NCBI GenBank assembly: GCA_945898275.1
Contig: CAMDHZ010000014.1
Span: 18,665-82,664, forward strand
Reading direction: 5' to 3'
Length of the DNA stretch: 64,000 bases
DNA from: Chitinophaga pinensis
GTDB taxonomy: Bacteria > Bacteroidota > Bacteroidia > UKL13-3
Shown: piece after piece, positions 27,072 through 37,723 of the stretch
Layout: every line of letters starts with the position of its first letter
Numbering within the stretch: position 1 is the stretch's first letter
Position numbers and translations under genes: made by a program
The notes under the pieces: generated by a model
What the model saw: the letters and a program-made list of their open reading frames with translations, nothing else
What the model was told of the DNA's origin: nothing
Database searches by the model: none

Positions 27072-30000
27072 ATGAGCCGCAATAAGAAAAACAACGAACA
27101 GAAGGGCCTCAGGGTTGAGCGCCACTTCACCAAAGATGGGGTGAATGTGTATGACATGTTCACTTATGATTACCGCACCTCTGTGATTAAAAATCCGAAT
27201 GGGAGTGTTGTGTTTGAAATGAACAATGTAGAAGTACCGAATTTTTGGAGTCAGGTGGCTACGGATGTTTTAGCTCAAAAGTATTTTCGTAAAGCGGGCG
27301 TTCCACAAGCAGATGGTGGCAGCGGCAGAGAAACCAGCATTAAGCAGGTTGCGCATCGCATGGCGCATTGTTGGATGCAATGGGGAAATGACTATAACTA
27401 TTTTGATAGTTCAGATGATGCCCAAGTGTTTTATGATGAATTGGCCTACATGATTGTTGGACAATATGCAGCGCCCAATTCACCACAGTGGTTCAATACA
27501 GGTTTGCACTCTTCTTATGGTATTACAGGTAAACCCCAAGGCCATTATTTCGTAAACCCAAGAACAGGAAATTTAGAGAAATCAACCTCTGCCTATGAGC
27601 GCCCTCAACCACATGCATGTTTTATTTTATCAGTAGATGATGATTTGGTAAACGAAGGTGGCATCATGGATTTATGGGTACGTGAAGCGCGTATCTTTAA
27701 ATATGGCTCTGGTGTAGGAACCAACTTCTCAAAAATACGTGGTTCTCAAGAAAAACTTTCAGGAGGCGGCTCTTCTTCAGGTTTGATGAGTTTCTTGAAA
27801 ATAGGAGACCGCGCAGCTGGTGCAATCAAATCTGGTGGAACGACCAGACGCGCAGCAAAAATGGTTTGTTTAGATTTGGATCACCCAGAAATAGTTGAAT
27901 TCATTAATTGGAAAAAAGACGAAGAAAAGAAAGTTGCTGCATTAATCGCTGCAGGTTATCCTAGTGATTATGAAGGCGAAGCTTATGCGACTGTATCTGG
28001 TCAAAACAGCAATAACTCAGTTCGTATTCCAAATGAGTTTTTTGAAGCATTAAAAGAAGGTAAAAATTGGGACTTAAAATCTCGCACTGATGGCAGAGTA
28101 ATAAAAAGCATGCCTGCAAGCGAGTTATGGGAAATGATTGGTCAAGCTGCTTGGGCATGTGCAGATCCTGGTGTACAATATGATTCTACCATTAACGAAT
28201 GGCATACTTGCCCTGAAGGTGGGCGTATTAATGCCTCTAACCCATGCAGTGAGTATATGTTTTTGGATAACACTGCCTGTAATTTGGCTAGCTTAAACTT
28301 AATGCGTTTCTTTAATACAGAAACCCTTGAGTTTGATGTTAAAGCTTATGAGCATGCAGCCCGTTTATGGACTATGGTGTTAGAAATATCTGTGTTAATG
28401 GCGCAGTTCCCTTCACCAGAGGTAGCTCAATTAAGTTATGAATACAGAACACTAGGGTTAGGATATGCAAATTTAGGAAGCGTGCTGATGGTAGCTGGCA
28501 TTCCGTATGACAGTCCAAAAGCTTTTGCTTGGTGTGGTGCTTTAACCGCCATCTTAAATGGTGTGGCTTACCAAACTTCAGCCGAAATGGCCAAATACCT
28601 TGGTGCATTTCCAAAGTTTGAAGAAAACAAAGCGCATATGATGCGTGTAATGCGCAACCACCGTTATGCTGCATACAATGCCACGGATGCTTATGAAGAA
28701 CTAACCATCAAGCCGGTTGGTATTGATCCTAAATATTGCCCAGACTATCTTTTGGCTTCGGCTTGCAACAACTGGGATTTGGCAGTTCAAATGGGTGAAG
28801 CCCATGGTTATAGAAACGCTCAGGCAACTGTTATTGCACCAACTGGTACCATTGGGTTGGTTATGGATTGTGATACAACAGGTATCGAACCAGATTTTGC
28901 CTTGGTTAAGTTTAAGAAATTATCTGGCGGTGGATATTTTAAAATCATCAACTCAAGTGTACCTGCAGCACTTAAAAATTTAGGCTATTCAGCTACAGAA
29001 ATTGATGCTATCATCAAATATGCTACGGGTTCTGCCACGCTAAATGGCGCGCCATTTATTAATCCTGAATCTCTTAAATTCAGAGGGTTTACCAATGAGG
29101 AGATTGAAAAATTAGATAAAGCTTCGGCCGGTGCTTTTGAAATTGGTTTTGCTTTTAATGTTTGGACATTAGGCGAGGCCTGCTTGCAACGTCTTGGGTT
29201 CAAACCTGAAGAATATAATAACCATAACTTTAATTTACTCAGAAAACTTGGCTTTACCCGTCAAGAGATAGAGGCAGCAAACGATTTTATTTGTGGAACC
29301 ATGACAGTTGAAGGTGCTCCGTTGTTAAAAGAAGAGCATTTGCCAGTATTTGATTGCGCTAATAAATGTGGCAACAAAGGTGAGCGTTACATCGCCGCAA
29401 CAGGTCATATTCGTATGATGGCAGCAGCCCAACCGTTTTTAAGTGGTGCAATTTCTAAAACTATCAACCTGCCTAATGAAGCTTCTTTGGATAATATCAA
29501 AGAATGTTACCAAATGAGCTGGGAACTTGGATTAAAAGCAAATGCGCTTTATAGAGATGGTTGCAAATTGAGCCAACCGCTTAGCAATAAATCAGATGTA
29601 AAAGACGAGGAAGAAATTCAAGTAGCAGTTGAACAAGTTTTAGGTGAGGATGCTCACAAACCAGTAGGAGAGTTAAGTCCAGAACAAGTACTCGAAGCCG
29701 CCACTGCAATCTTAAACAGAACGCATGACACTGCTTTCAAACATAAACTTGCTGGCGTTGTGGCACGTAAGACCCTTCCAGGTAAACGTGCAGGATTTAC
29801 TCAAAAAGCAACTGTTGGAGGTCAAACTATTTTCGTAAGAACAGGTGAATATGAAGATGGAACTTTAGGAGAAATCTTCGTTGACTTGCACAAAGAAGGT
29901 GCAACCCTTCGTTCTTTGATGAACTGTTTTTCTATTGCTGTTTCTTTGGGCTTACAATATGGTGTGCCTTTGGAAGAATATGTAGACAAGTTTACTTTTA

Positions 30001-30449
30001 CACGTTTTGAACCAGCAGGCATGGTAACTGGTCATGATAACATTAAACAGTCTACCTCTATCATTGACTATATGTTTAGAATGTTAGGGTTTGAATATTT
30101 GGGTAGAGAGGATTTTGTTCAGGTTGAACCAAATGACTTACAAAGAGCCCATTTAGCAGTAAACGTGCACAAATCGCAAAATTTAAACCTAAATCCAAAG
30201 GCTAATGTTGAACCAAGCGCAACTGCAACAGCACCTGCCATTGGTTTTTATAAGCCAGTTGAGGTAAAAGCAACTGCTATGGCACCTGTTGCTGCAACCT
30301 CAAGTTTAGAGAATCCTATCGATCAAGTTAGTGAAATGAACAAGCGCATGGGAGATAGCCCAGCTTGCCCAACTTGTGGACATATTACTATCCGTAGTGG
30401 TGCCTGCTACAAATGTTTAAACTGCGGCACACAAACTGGTTGTAGTTAA
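27072..30449 (+). CDS. nrdJ: Adenosylcobalamin-dependent (class II) ribonucleoside-diphosphate reductase
   Basis: A 1125-residue enzyme reducing ribonucleotides to deoxyribonucleotides with coenzyme B12, independent of oxygen. Seen: NSPQWFNTG, GSGVGTNFSKIRG, the catalytic region NPCSEYMFLDNTACNLASLNL (stated as overlapping blocks NPCSE and NTACNLASL), and PTGTIGLVMDCDTTGIEP. A C-terminal TSCPD-type domain (about 860-1020) is followed by a linker and a Cys-rich tail with CPTC, CYKC and CGTQTGC, typical of this large NrdJ subtype. Single gene with its own terminator. Confidence 0.96.
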   Translation: MSRNKKNNEQKGLRVERHFTKDGVNVYDMFTYDYRTSVIKNPNGSVVFEMNNVEVPNFWSQVATDVLAQKYFRKAGVPQADGGSGRETSIKQVAHRMAHCWMQWGNDYNYFDSSDDAQVFYDELAYMIVGQYAAPNSPQWFNTGLHSSYGITGKPQGHYFVNPRTGNLEKSTSAYERPQPHACFILSVDDDLVNEGGIMDLWVREARIFKYGSGVGTNFSKIRGSQEKLSGGGSSSGLMSFLKIGDRAAGAIKSGGTTRRAAKMVCLDLDHPEIVEFINWKKDEEKKVAALIAAGYPSDYEGEAYATVSGQNSNNSVRIPNEFFEALKEGKNWDLKSRTDGRVIKSMPASELWEMIGQAAWACADPGVQYDSTINEWHTCPEGGRINASNPCSEYMFLDNTACNLASLNLMRFFNTETLEFDVKAYEHAARLWTMVLEISVLMAQFPSPEVAQLSYEYRTLGLGYANLGSVLMVAGIPYDSPKAFAWCGALTAILNGVAYQTSAEMAKYLGAFPKFEENKAHMMRVMRNHRYAAYNATDAYEELTIKPVGIDPKYCPDYLLASACNNWDLAVQMGEAHGYRNAQATVIAPTGTIGLVMDCDTTGIEPDFALVKFKKLSGGGYFKIINSSVPAALKNLGYSATEIDAIIKYATGSATLNGAPFINPESLKFRGFTNEEIEKLDKASAGAFEIGFAFNVWTLGEACLQRLGFKPEEYNNHNFNLLRKLGFTRQEIEAANDFICGTMTVEGAPLLKEEHLPVFDCANKCGNKGERYIAATGHIRMMAAAQPFLSGAISKTINLPNEASLDNIKECYQMSWELGLKANALYRDGCKLSQPLSNKSDVKDEEEIQVAVEQVLGEDAHKPVGELSPEQVLEAATAILNRTHDTAFKHKLAGVVARKTLPGKRAGFTQKATVGGQTIFVRTGEYEDGTLGEIFVDLHKEGATLRSLMNCFSIAVSLGLQYGVPLEEYVDKFTFTRFEPAGMVTGHDNIKQSTSIIDYMFRMLGFEYLGREDFVQVEPNDLQRAHLAVNVHKSQNLNLNPKANVEPSATATAPAIGFYKPVEVKATAMAPVAATSSLENPIDQVSEMNKRMGDSPACPTCGHITIRSGACYKCLNCGTQTGCS

Positions 30450-30473
30450 TTTTCAGTTCATTGATAAAAAATT

Positions 30474-30508
30474 AGAGCTGCCAACAATTGTTGAGCAGCT
30501 CTTTTTTT
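30474..30508 (+). terminator. Terminator of nrdJ
   Basis: AGAGCTGC (30474-30481) pairs with GCAGCTCT (30495-30502), enclosing the palindrome CAACAATTGTTG, followed by seven T residues. It is 24 bases after the stop codon. Confidence 0.9.
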
Positions 30509-30556
30509 GTCATTTTACTAGACACAAGTTACTTGGTTTTGCACTAGTCATTTCTT

Positions 30557-30587
30557 TTTGTTTATATAGGTTTTGCGGCTATATTTG
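30557..30587 (+). promoter_or_regulatory. Promoter of the YfhO-like gene
   Basis: TTTG (30557-30560), 19-base spacer, TATATTTG (30580-30587): exact match to the Bacteroidota promoter consensus, 23 bases before the ATG. Confidence 0.7.
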
Positions 30588-30610
30588 AAGCCTATATTTA
30601 TATTCTAAGC

Positions 30611-33043
30611 ATGAATTCGCCTTTATTTAAAAAAGCACTTCCGCACCTACTGGCATTAGGTATTATCCTATTGGTAATTTTTGCCTATTTCTCACCCATG
30701 TTTGGTGGAAAGCAACTTAAGCAGTATGATGTAATGCAATGGAAAGCAACTTATCAAGAGATTGCTAAGTTTGAAAAGGAAAGTGGAGAAAGAACCTTTT
30801 GGACAAACAGTATTTTTAGTGGAATGCCGAGTTATTTAATTGGTGCTTCCTACAAAGGAAATTTTACCAATACCATCCTTTTTAATTTGCAATTGGTGTT
30901 TAAGCATCCTGCTGACACACTGTTTTTATTGTTTATATGTTTTTATGCATTGCTTTTGGCTTTTGAGGTTTCACCCTGGCTTGCAATAGTTGGTTCCTTG
31001 GCATTTGCTTTTTCATCCTTTAATTTTATCAATATAGATGCAGGCCACGTTACAAAGGGAAATGCAATTGCCTTTATACCTTTGGTTTTGGCTGGAATCA
31101 GAATTGCGCTTTATAAGAATAAGTGGTTAGGTTCAATTCTTACAGGTGTTGCACTCTCTTTTGAACTTGCTGCAGGCCATTTGCAAATTACCTATTACCT
31201 CATTTTTGTGATTTTAGCTTGGATGATATATGAATTGGTTCAAGCCGTAAAAAATAAAACTTTGCCCGCCTTTTTGCTAACTGGAGTATTACTTTTAGTA
31301 TCAGCTGGTATTGGTGTTGGAACCAATATTACAGGATTATTGGCTACTGAGGAATATGGTAAATACAGCATTCGCTCAGCATCAGAATTAACCAAAACTT
31401 CACAAGGCGCAGAAAATGCAGCCAATGCCACAAGTGGCTTAGACAAAGATTATGCATTGGCATGGAGCAATGGAGTTTCTGAACCTTTCACCTTACTTAT
31501 TCCTAATTTTTTAGGAGGAGCAAGCAATGGCGAATTAAGTACTTCTAGCAATTCCTATAAAGAATTACAATTGAAAGGCGTTCCAAACCCTAAAGAGGTA
31601 GTTAAACAAATGCCTATTTATTGGGGAGATCAACCCTTTACCGCCGGGCCAATTTATTATGGTGCCATTATTATCTTCTTATTTGTGTTTGGTATGTTCT
31701 TGCTTAAAGGAGGAGAGAAATGGTGGATTTTTGCGGCTTCATTGCTATCCATATTTTTATCAATGGGAAAGAATTTCCCCTTGTTAACAGATATCTTTTT
31801 TGAATATTTTCCACTCTATAACAAGTTTCGTTCTGTAACCTTTATTCTTTGTGTTGCGCAAGCTATGTTTCCATTTTTAGCCATGTTGGCGCTTAAAGAG
31901 TTTTTGCAAGAAAAGGTTTCTAAAGTAGATTTTATCAAAGCACTTAAATATAGCTTAGGGATTGTAGGTGGGCTTTGCTTGTTCTTTGTTTTGTTGCCTG
32001 GAGCAATATTTGATTTTAGCAGTGAAGCCGATGCCCGCATGGGATTTCCAGATTGGTTGAAAGACGCTTTGATAGCGGATAGAGAAAATCTAATGAGAAT
32101 GGACGCTTTGCGCTCACTAGCCTTTATTTTAGGAGCAGCCGCATTGTTATGGTTTTCGTTTCAAGGAAAAATTAAGCAACAAGTTTTTATTATTGCTATG
32201 GGAGCCTTGATTTTGGTAGATTTATGGGGCGTTGATAAACGTTATTTGAACGACAAGGATTTTGAACGTAAAAAATCTGAAGTAGCAATTGATAAAACCA
32301 TGTTAGATGAGCAGATTTTGGCTGATCCAGACCCGCATTACCGAGTTTACAATAATTCTACAGATTTTGATAAAGATGCCTTAACAGCTTATTACCACAA
32401 GACTTTGGGTGGTTACCATGGGGCAAAAATGAGAAGGTATCAAGAACTCATTGAGTGGCAATTAGCAAAAAACAACATGGAATGTTATAACATGTTAAAC
32501 GCAAAATACTTTATCGTTCCAGATTCATCTGGAAATAAATTTGTGCAAAGAAATCCATTTAATAATGGAAATGCTTGGTTTGTAAAGGAACTTAAATGGG
32601 TTGCTACTCCCGATGATGAGATTACCTCTTTAACAAATTTTAAATCTAAGGAAACTGCGGTTATCAATAAAAAGTTTGAAACTGAATTAGCTGGCTTTAC
32701 GGCCAGTTTAGATTCTACTGCAAGTATTCAACTTACAAAATATCAGCCTAATAAATTGGTATATGAAAGTAATGCGAGTTCAGTTCAATATGCTGTATTT
32801 TCTGAAATCTATTATGACAAAGGTTGGAACGCTTATTTAGATGGAACTTTGGTTCCGCATCAGCAAGTAAATTATGTGTTACGTGGCATGCAAGTTCCGG
32901 CTGGCAAGCATAACATTGAGTTTAAGTTTGAACCAAAAGTGATTGAGAGAGGTGAAACCATTGCCCTAGCTTCTTCAATTACTTTGTATGGTCTTTTACT
33001 TGCCGCATTGGCAATGGGATTCAGGAAAAAGAAAGAAGCTTAA
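30611..33043 (+). CDS. YfhO-family polytopic membrane protein (GT-C-like)
   Basis: An 810-residue inner-membrane protein with about 12-14 hydrophobic segments and a large C-terminal periplasmic part. It matches the YfhO family: FWTNSIFSGMPSYLI early, the FNFINIDAGHVTKGNAIAF loop, and at the C-terminus GWNAYLDGTLVP with GMQVPAGKHNIEFKFEP. The fold resembles GT-C glycosyltransferases; some YfhO proteins decorate teichoic acids, but the substrate in Bacteroidota is unknown. Intact. A small gene and pgk follow within 200 bases. Confidence 0.88.
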   Translation: MNSPLFKKALPHLLALGIILLVIFAYFSPMFGGKQLKQYDVMQWKATYQEIAKFEKESGERTFWTNSIFSGMPSYLIGASYKGNFTNTILFNLQLVFKHPADTLFLLFICFYALLLAFEVSPWLAIVGSLAFAFSSFNFINIDAGHVTKGNAIAFIPLVLAGIRIALYKNKWLGSILTGVALSFELAAGHLQITYYLIFVILAWMIYELVQAVKNKTLPAFLLTGVLLLVSAGIGVGTNITGLLATEEYGKYSIRSASELTKTSQGAENAANATSGLDKDYALAWSNGVSEPFTLLIPNFLGGASNGELSTSSNSYKELQLKGVPNPKEVVKQMPIYWGDQPFTAGPIYYGAIIIFLFVFGMFLLKGGEKWWIFAASLLSIFLSMGKNFPLLTDIFFEYFPLYNKFRSVTFILCVAQAMFPFLAMLALKEFLQEKVSKVDFIKALKYSLGIVGGLCLFFVLLPGAIFDFSSEADARMGFPDWLKDALIADRENLMRMDALRSLAFILGAAALLWFSFQGKIKQQVFIIAMGALILVDLWGVDKRYLNDKDFERKKSEVAIDKTMLDEQILADPDPHYRVYNNSTDFDKDALTAYYHKTLGGYHGAKMRRYQELIEWQLAKNNMECYNMLNAKYFIVPDSSGNKFVQRNPFNNGNAWFVKELKWVATPDDEITSLTNFKSKETAVINKKFETELAGFTASLDSTASIQLTKYQPNKLVYESNASSVQYAVFSEIYYDKGWNAYLDGTLVPHQQVNYVLRGMQVPAGKHNIEFKFEPKVIERGETIALASSITLYGLLLAALAMGFRKKKEA

Positions 33044-33053
33044 TTTTTAGATT

Positions 33054-33200
33054 ATGAATCAAAAATCTCAATGGTTATTGGTGGGGTTACTCTTTATTGG
33101 GGCTATCATTTATTTAATTTTACGCATTCAAAAAAGTAGCAAAGGTGAAACTTGTGAAGGAGCTTCATGTAATTGCAAACCAGGTGTTTCAATGAAATAA
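33054..33200 (+). CDS. FeoB-associated-type Cys-rich small membrane protein (48 aa)
   Basis: A 48-residue frame, ATG at 33054 to TAA at 33198-33200. It has one membrane span (WLLVGLLFIGAIIYLIL) and then a short tail with three Cys (ETCEGASCNCKPG). This layout is that of the FeoB-associated Cys-rich membrane protein group, though no feoB is nearby. It starts 10 bases after the YfhO-like gene and 36 bases before pgk, so it could be co-transcribed with either. The role may be metal or redox related; this is inference. Confidence 0.6.
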   Translation: MNQKSQWLLVGLLFIGAIIYLILRIQKSSKGETCEGASCNCKPGVSMK

Positions 33201-33236
33201 CTAATACATTTATATAAGTTGCAATATTTCTAAATT

Positions 33237-34451
33237 ATGAAAACAGTAGATACCATCAATTTCGCAGGCAAAAAAGCCTTAGTCCGCGTAGATTTTAATG
33301 TTCCTTTGGATAAAAAAACACTTGAGATAACGGACGATGCCAGAATTCGTGCTACCATTCCAACCTTAAAGAAAATACTTGCTGATGGGGGTTCATGCAT
33401 ATTGATGAGTCACCTAGGTCGTCCCTTAAAGAAGTTAAAAGAAGATGGTACGGTAGATTTTGAAAAGCATACTTTGAGAAATACTTTAGCAAAAACTTCT
33501 GAGTTATTAGGAGTTGAAGTTAAGTTTGGCGGAGATTGTATTGGTGAAGAAGCCAAAGAAATGGCAAAAAATTTGCAACCTGGAGAGGTGTTGCTTTTAG
33601 AAAACCTACGTTTTTATAAAGAAGAAGAAAAAGGGGATGAAGCATTTGCAGAAAAGTTAGCATCAATGGGTGATGTTTATGTTAATGATGCTTTTGGAAC
33701 AGCCCACCGTGCACATGCTTCTACAGCCATTATTGCAAAGTTTTTTAAAGATGCTAAATGCTTTGGCTATGTGATGGCAAAAGAAGTTGCTAATGCAGAA
33801 AAGGTGATACACAATGCAGAAAGACCATTTACTGCCATTACTGGAGGTGCAAAGGTGTCTGATAAATTATTGATTTTAGAGAACCTGATAGATAAAGTTG
33901 ATAACCTCATTATTGGCGGAGGTATGGCCTATACTTTCCTAAAAGCCATGGGATACGAAATTGGTTCAAGTCTTTGTGAAGAAGATAGATTAGAGCTTTG
34001 TCTGGCTTTGATGAAGAAGGCAGAGGATAAAGGTGTAAAATTATTATTGCCTGAAGATTCAATTGTGGCAGATGCTTTTTCAAATGAGGCAAATTTTAAG
34101 GCTTGTGATAACAAACACATTGAAAAAGGCTGGATGGGTTTAGATATCGGCCCAAAGGCATCTGAAAATTTTGCAAACGTTATCAAAAGCTCTCGCACTA
34201 TTTTGTGGAATGGTCCGATGGGTGTTTTTGAAATGACACACTTTGAAAACGGTACAAAAACTGCTGCCATAGCTGTTGCAGAAGCCACCAAGGCAGGGGC
34301 ATTTAGTTTAATTGGTGGTGGAGATAGCGCTGCTGCTGTAGCAAAATTTGGTTTCGAAGACCAAGTGAGTTATGTAAGTACAGGGGGTGGCGCATTGCTA
34401 GAATATTTCGAAGGAAAGGTATTGCCTGGCATTGCTGCCATTAACGAATGA
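33237..34451 (+). CDS. pgk: Phosphoglycerate kinase
   Basis: A 404-residue glycolytic enzyme forming ATP from 1,3-bisphosphoglycerate. Seen: [13 protein letters not shown] at 13-25, SHLGRP, the nearby [27 protein letters not shown], and the C-terminal nucleotide-binding [13 protein letters not shown] and [12 protein letters not shown]. Full length and intact. The stop overlaps the start of the VanZ-like gene by 4 bases (ATGA), which implies coupled translation. Confidence 0.97.
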   Translation: MKTVDTINFAGKKALVRVDFNVPLDKKTLEITDDARIRATIPTLKKILADGGSCILMSHLGRPLKKLKEDGTVDFEKHTLRNTLAKTSELLGVEVKFGGDCIGEEAKEMAKNLQPGEVLLLENLRFYKEEEKGDEAFAEKLASMGDVYVNDAFGTAHRAHASTAIIAKFFKDAKCFGYVMAKEVANAEKVIHNAERPFTAITGGAKVSDKLLILENLIDKVDNLIIGGGMAYTFLKAMGYEIGSSLCEEDRLELCLALMKKAEDKGVKLLLPEDSIVADAFSNEANFKACDNKHIEKGWMGLDIGPKASENFANVIKSSRTILWNGPMGVFEMTHFENGTKTAAIAVAEATKAGAFSLIGGGDSAAAVAKFGFEDQVSYVSTGGGALLEYFEGKVLPGIAAINE

Positions 34452-34804
34452 ATTTTATAAAGTTATATTGGAAAGCCCTTTTATGGGCTTTTCTTATTTT
34501 AGGTGCTTGTGGAATTAATGGAGAGAGCATTCCAAAAGTATCCTTCGACTTTGGGATTGATAAAGTTGCACATTTTATACTTTTTTTGGTTCAAGCCATA
34601 TTAATATACTTACCTCAAAAGAAGCATTTTGTTTGGGCTATTCTTATATCTAGCGTTTATGGAATACTGATTGAGTTTATGCAAATGACCATATTTGTGA
34701 ATAGGTCATTTGATTATGCAGATATGCTAGCAGACGTTATTGGCGCCCTGATGTGCTATCCAATAGTGTTACTTTGGAAGAAGTGGCTTAGAATTGGCGA
34801 CTAA
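34448..34804 (+). CDS. VanZ-like membrane protein
   Basis: A 118-residue protein with four hydrophobic segments. The VanZ pattern is present: [12 protein letters not shown] near residue 35, ILIEFMQ near 75, and [15 protein letters not shown] near 90. The family is linked to low-level teicoplanin resistance in enterococci, but most members have unknown roles. The ATGA overlap with pgk makes it a downstream member of that unit. It ends 12 bases from the convergent kinase gene. Confidence 0.82.
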   Translation: MNFIKLYWKALLWAFLILGACGINGESIPKVSFDFGIDKVAHFILFLVQAILIYLPQKKHFVWAILISSVYGILIEFMQMTIFVNRSFDYADMLADVIGALMCYPIVLLWKKWLRIGD

Positions 34805-34816
34805 AATGACTAAAGG

Positions 34817-37723
34817 TTAAATCAAACTACTTAAATCTCCGCTTACTGGTTTTTTTTCAATTGTCTTAATCTGTTTGTTTCTTACTTCTGCTATTTTTGA
34901 AAACAATTCAATAGGGTCAAAGGGTTTACTGATATAATCATTCATCCCACATTCTAACACCCTAGTTTTAGCTTCTGAATTGACATTGGCAGTAAGTGCA
35001 AATATAGGAATACTTGAGTTGAATTTTCTGATGGCTAATGCTGCTTCAAATCCATCCATTTCTGGCATTTGTAGGTCCATTAGGATTAAGTCGAAACTAG
35101 CCTTTTCTGCGCAATCAACTGCTTCTATTCCGTTTGAGGCTACGGTTGTGTTGATGTTCCATTTTTGCAGGAACTTGCGGGCTACAAAAACATTCATTGC
35201 ATTATCTTCAACAAGCAAAACTTCCATGCCAGCCAGTTGATCATAATCAGTAGGCTCTAATTCTTGTTTTGGCAAAGTAGCTTGTTCTGCAATATCAAAT
35301 TTCAGCTTGAACCAAAAGGTAGAGCCAGAACCAGGAACACTTTTTACCTCAAGATTGCTTCCCATAATTTCAATGAGTCTTTTTGTAATGGCTAAACCTA
35401 GTCCAGTGCCGCCATAATTCCTTGTGGTCTCATTAGAAGCTTGTGTAAATTCGTCAAATATGTAAGATAACTGGTGTGCTTGAATACCTATGCCTGTGTC
35501 AGAAACACTAAAAAGAATTTCTACTTGCTTATCGTTTATGGCTTGGTTTTGCAATGAAACAATTACACTGCCTTTTTCTGTAAATTTTACAGCGTTTGAA
35601 ATCAGGTTGTTTAGTATTTGATTGATTCGAAGTTGATCGCCTAAAATGCCTTTTGGTAAATCGTTACTAGATTTCAATTGAAGACGAATTCCTTTTTCAT
35701 TAGCCTTTCCAATAAAAGCTTTCATGTTATTTTGAACGAGCTCTAAAAGGTTGATGGAATTAGTTTCAAGATCCATTTTGCCTGCATCAATTTTGCTAAA
35801 GTCTAAAATATCGTTGAGGAGGAAAAGTAAGTTATCTGCGGAATATTTAAGCGCTTTAAGGCTTTCCATCTGCTCTTGTTTAGGATTTTCGCACAAGAGC
35901 AAATTAATTATACCGATTACGCCGTTCATTGGGGTACGAATTTCATGACTCATGGTTGAAAGAAATAAACTTCTTGCTTTGCTGGCCTCTTGAGCTTTTT
36001 CAAGCGCTTGCTTATATTCAACTTCTAACTTTTTGCGATAATCAATATTACTAAAGGTTCCAATAGCCCTTGTTGGATTTCCAACGGCATCTGTTTCTGC
36101 AATTTTACCTCTGTCCAAAATCCAAATGTATGAACCATCTGCCTTACGCATGCGGTATTCTTGCTCATAAAAATGCGTTTTACCCTCTAGGTGCTCTACA
36201 AAGGCATCCCAGGCCGCTGGCAAATCATCTGGATGCACCATTTCTTCCCAGGCCTTGGTCAGTTCTTCATATATTTTATAGCCCAACATTTCATTTAATA
36301 CGGGTGAAAAGAAACTTTCATCAGTAAGCAAATTAACATCCCAAACAGCATCTCTGCTTCCTGATAGGGCATAGTTCCAGCGTTTTTCTGCTGTTTCTAA
36401 TTCTAGTTGTTGGTTAACATTTTCGGTAATGTTCTCTACTATTCCAAGAATTAATTCAACCTCACCTTGGTTATCTAAAATTGGAATTTTGAAGGTGCGT
36501 GCAAAAATATAATCATCCCCAACTTCAACTCTTAATTTCTGTATAAGCAACGGTTCTTTATCGGCAATAACCATTTTATCTGTTTGGGTGTATTGTTGAA
36601 TTTCGCCTGAGTGTTTGTAAATTTCCTCATCAGTTCTGCCTAAAACCATTTCTTCAGAAATTCCAAAAATGTTATCAAGTTCCTTGTTCCATAGCGTATA
36701 AACAAAGCCTAGTTTTACATTTTTTACAAACACACCTAATGGTAAGTGCGAGATAAGTTTATTTAAGAAAATGCTTTGTTGTTCGTGTTTATTAGATTCT
36801 TCTTTTCTTTTTGTGATGTCTTCAATTACAATGGAAACCCTTGGTGGTTGGCTATTGGTAATCTTTCTTAGTTTGGCTGCATAATGATGGATTTTTCCAT
36901 TTAGTTTATATTGGTATTCTTCATCATGTGGCTTTCCAGTTTTTTTAACGATATCAAAATGGTTGCTTAGGTTCAAACCAAAAGGTTTATCGAAAAGTTC
37001 TTCAACAGTCTTTTGTTTAAAGTAAGATTCTTCAAAACGTAATTCAATATTTTCGCTCCGCCATACCTTTGTGCATCTATCATTATTGTCCATTTCAAAA
37101 ATAATGTCTTGGGTAGAATTTAACATTATTTGGAGGTTTTCAGATAACAATTGTTGTTCTTGTAAGGCTATTTTTCTTTGCGTGATGTCGAGTGCTTTCA
37201 CAACAATTCCAGAAGGTTTGCCATTTAGGATAATAGGGGTAATGTTTACTTCAAAATAACGTTGACCATCTCTAAATTTATAATCAAAGTCAAAGGTAAA
37301 TTGTTCTCCTTTCATGGCTCGTCGATACCAACTGTTCCAGACTTTGTAAAACGTGTGTTTTGTTTCGTGGAATAATATACTTACACCTGTTTTTGGTTCT
37401 CTATGCCAAAAACCCTTAAAAAGATGTTTAAAAACTTTGTTAAATGAAATGAGCTTAAAATTTTCATCCACGCACCAAATGGCATCTTTATCATTTTCCA
37501 TTAACGCTTCAAGATTTGCATCCATGAAATTCGTGATAGGCTTTTCTAGGTTTTTCTTTTGGTTCAAACCGAAATATACTGCAAACATTGCAGCCAAAAG
37601 CCCAAGCAAAAGTAGTGTTGCTGTGAATGCATCTCCATCCATAAATTCTCTAATTGCTGCTATTAATAGGAACAATACACAGAAAGCGGTTGCGAGAAAT
37701 ATTGGTTGTTTATTTGCCTGCAT
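34817..37723 (-). CDS. Hybrid sensor histidine kinase with multiple PAS domains and a REC domain
   Basis: A 968-residue inner-membrane kinase. Two adjacent membrane spans lie at about 8-50. At least four PAS/PAC units follow (for example DAIWCVDENFKLISFN, WDVNLLTDESFFSP and ILDRGKIAETDAVGNP). HisKA has the phospho-acceptor His in STMSHEIRTPMNG, and HATPase_c has NLISNAVKFTEKG and GTGLGLAI. A C-terminal receiver has EVLLVEDNAMN, the phospho-Asp in LILMDLQMPEMDG, and Lys in YISKPF. No separate regulator with an output domain lies beside it. I chose the ATG at 37723; one at 37750 gives a longer overlap with menC. Confidence 0.92.
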   Translation of the reverse strand: MQANKQPIFLATAFCVLFLLIAAIREFMDGDAFTATLLLLGLLAAMFAVYFGLNQKKNLEKPITNFMDANLEALMENDKDAIWCVDENFKLISFNKVFKHLFKGFWHREPKTGVSILFHETKHTFYKVWNSWYRRAMKGEQFTFDFDYKFRDGQRYFEVNITPIILNGKPSGIVVKALDITQRKIALQEQQLLSENLQIMLNSTQDIIFEMDNNDRCTKVWRSENIELRFEESYFKQKTVEELFDKPFGLNLSNHFDIVKKTGKPHDEEYQYKLNGKIHHYAAKLRKITNSQPPRVSIVIEDITKRKEESNKHEQQSIFLNKLISHLPLGVFVKNVKLGFVYTLWNKELDNIFGISEEMVLGRTDEEIYKHSGEIQQYTQTDKMVIADKEPLLIQKLRVEVGDDYIFARTFKIPILDNQGEVELILGIVENITENVNQQLELETAEKRWNYALSGSRDAVWDVNLLTDESFFSPVLNEMLGYKIYEELTKAWEEMVHPDDLPAAWDAFVEHLEGKTHFYEQEYRMRKADGSYIWILDRGKIAETDAVGNPTRAIGTFSNIDYRKKLEVEYKQALEKAQEASKARSLFLSTMSHEIRTPMNGVIGIINLLLCENPKQEQMESLKALKYSADNLLFLLNDILDFSKIDAGKMDLETNSINLLELVQNNMKAFIGKANEKGIRLQLKSSNDLPKGILGDQLRINQILNNLISNAVKFTEKGSVIVSLQNQAINDKQVEILFSVSDTGIGIQAHQLSYIFDEFTQASNETTRNYGGTGLGLAITKRLIEIMGSNLEVKSVPGSGSTFWFKLKFDIAEQATLPKQELEPTDYDQLAGMEVLLVEDNAMNVFVARKFLQKWNINTTVASNGIEAVDCAEKASFDLILMDLQMPEMDGFEAALAIRKFNSSIPIFALTANVNSEAKTRVLECGMNDYISKPFDPIELFSKIAEVRNKQIKTIEKKPVSGDLSSLI

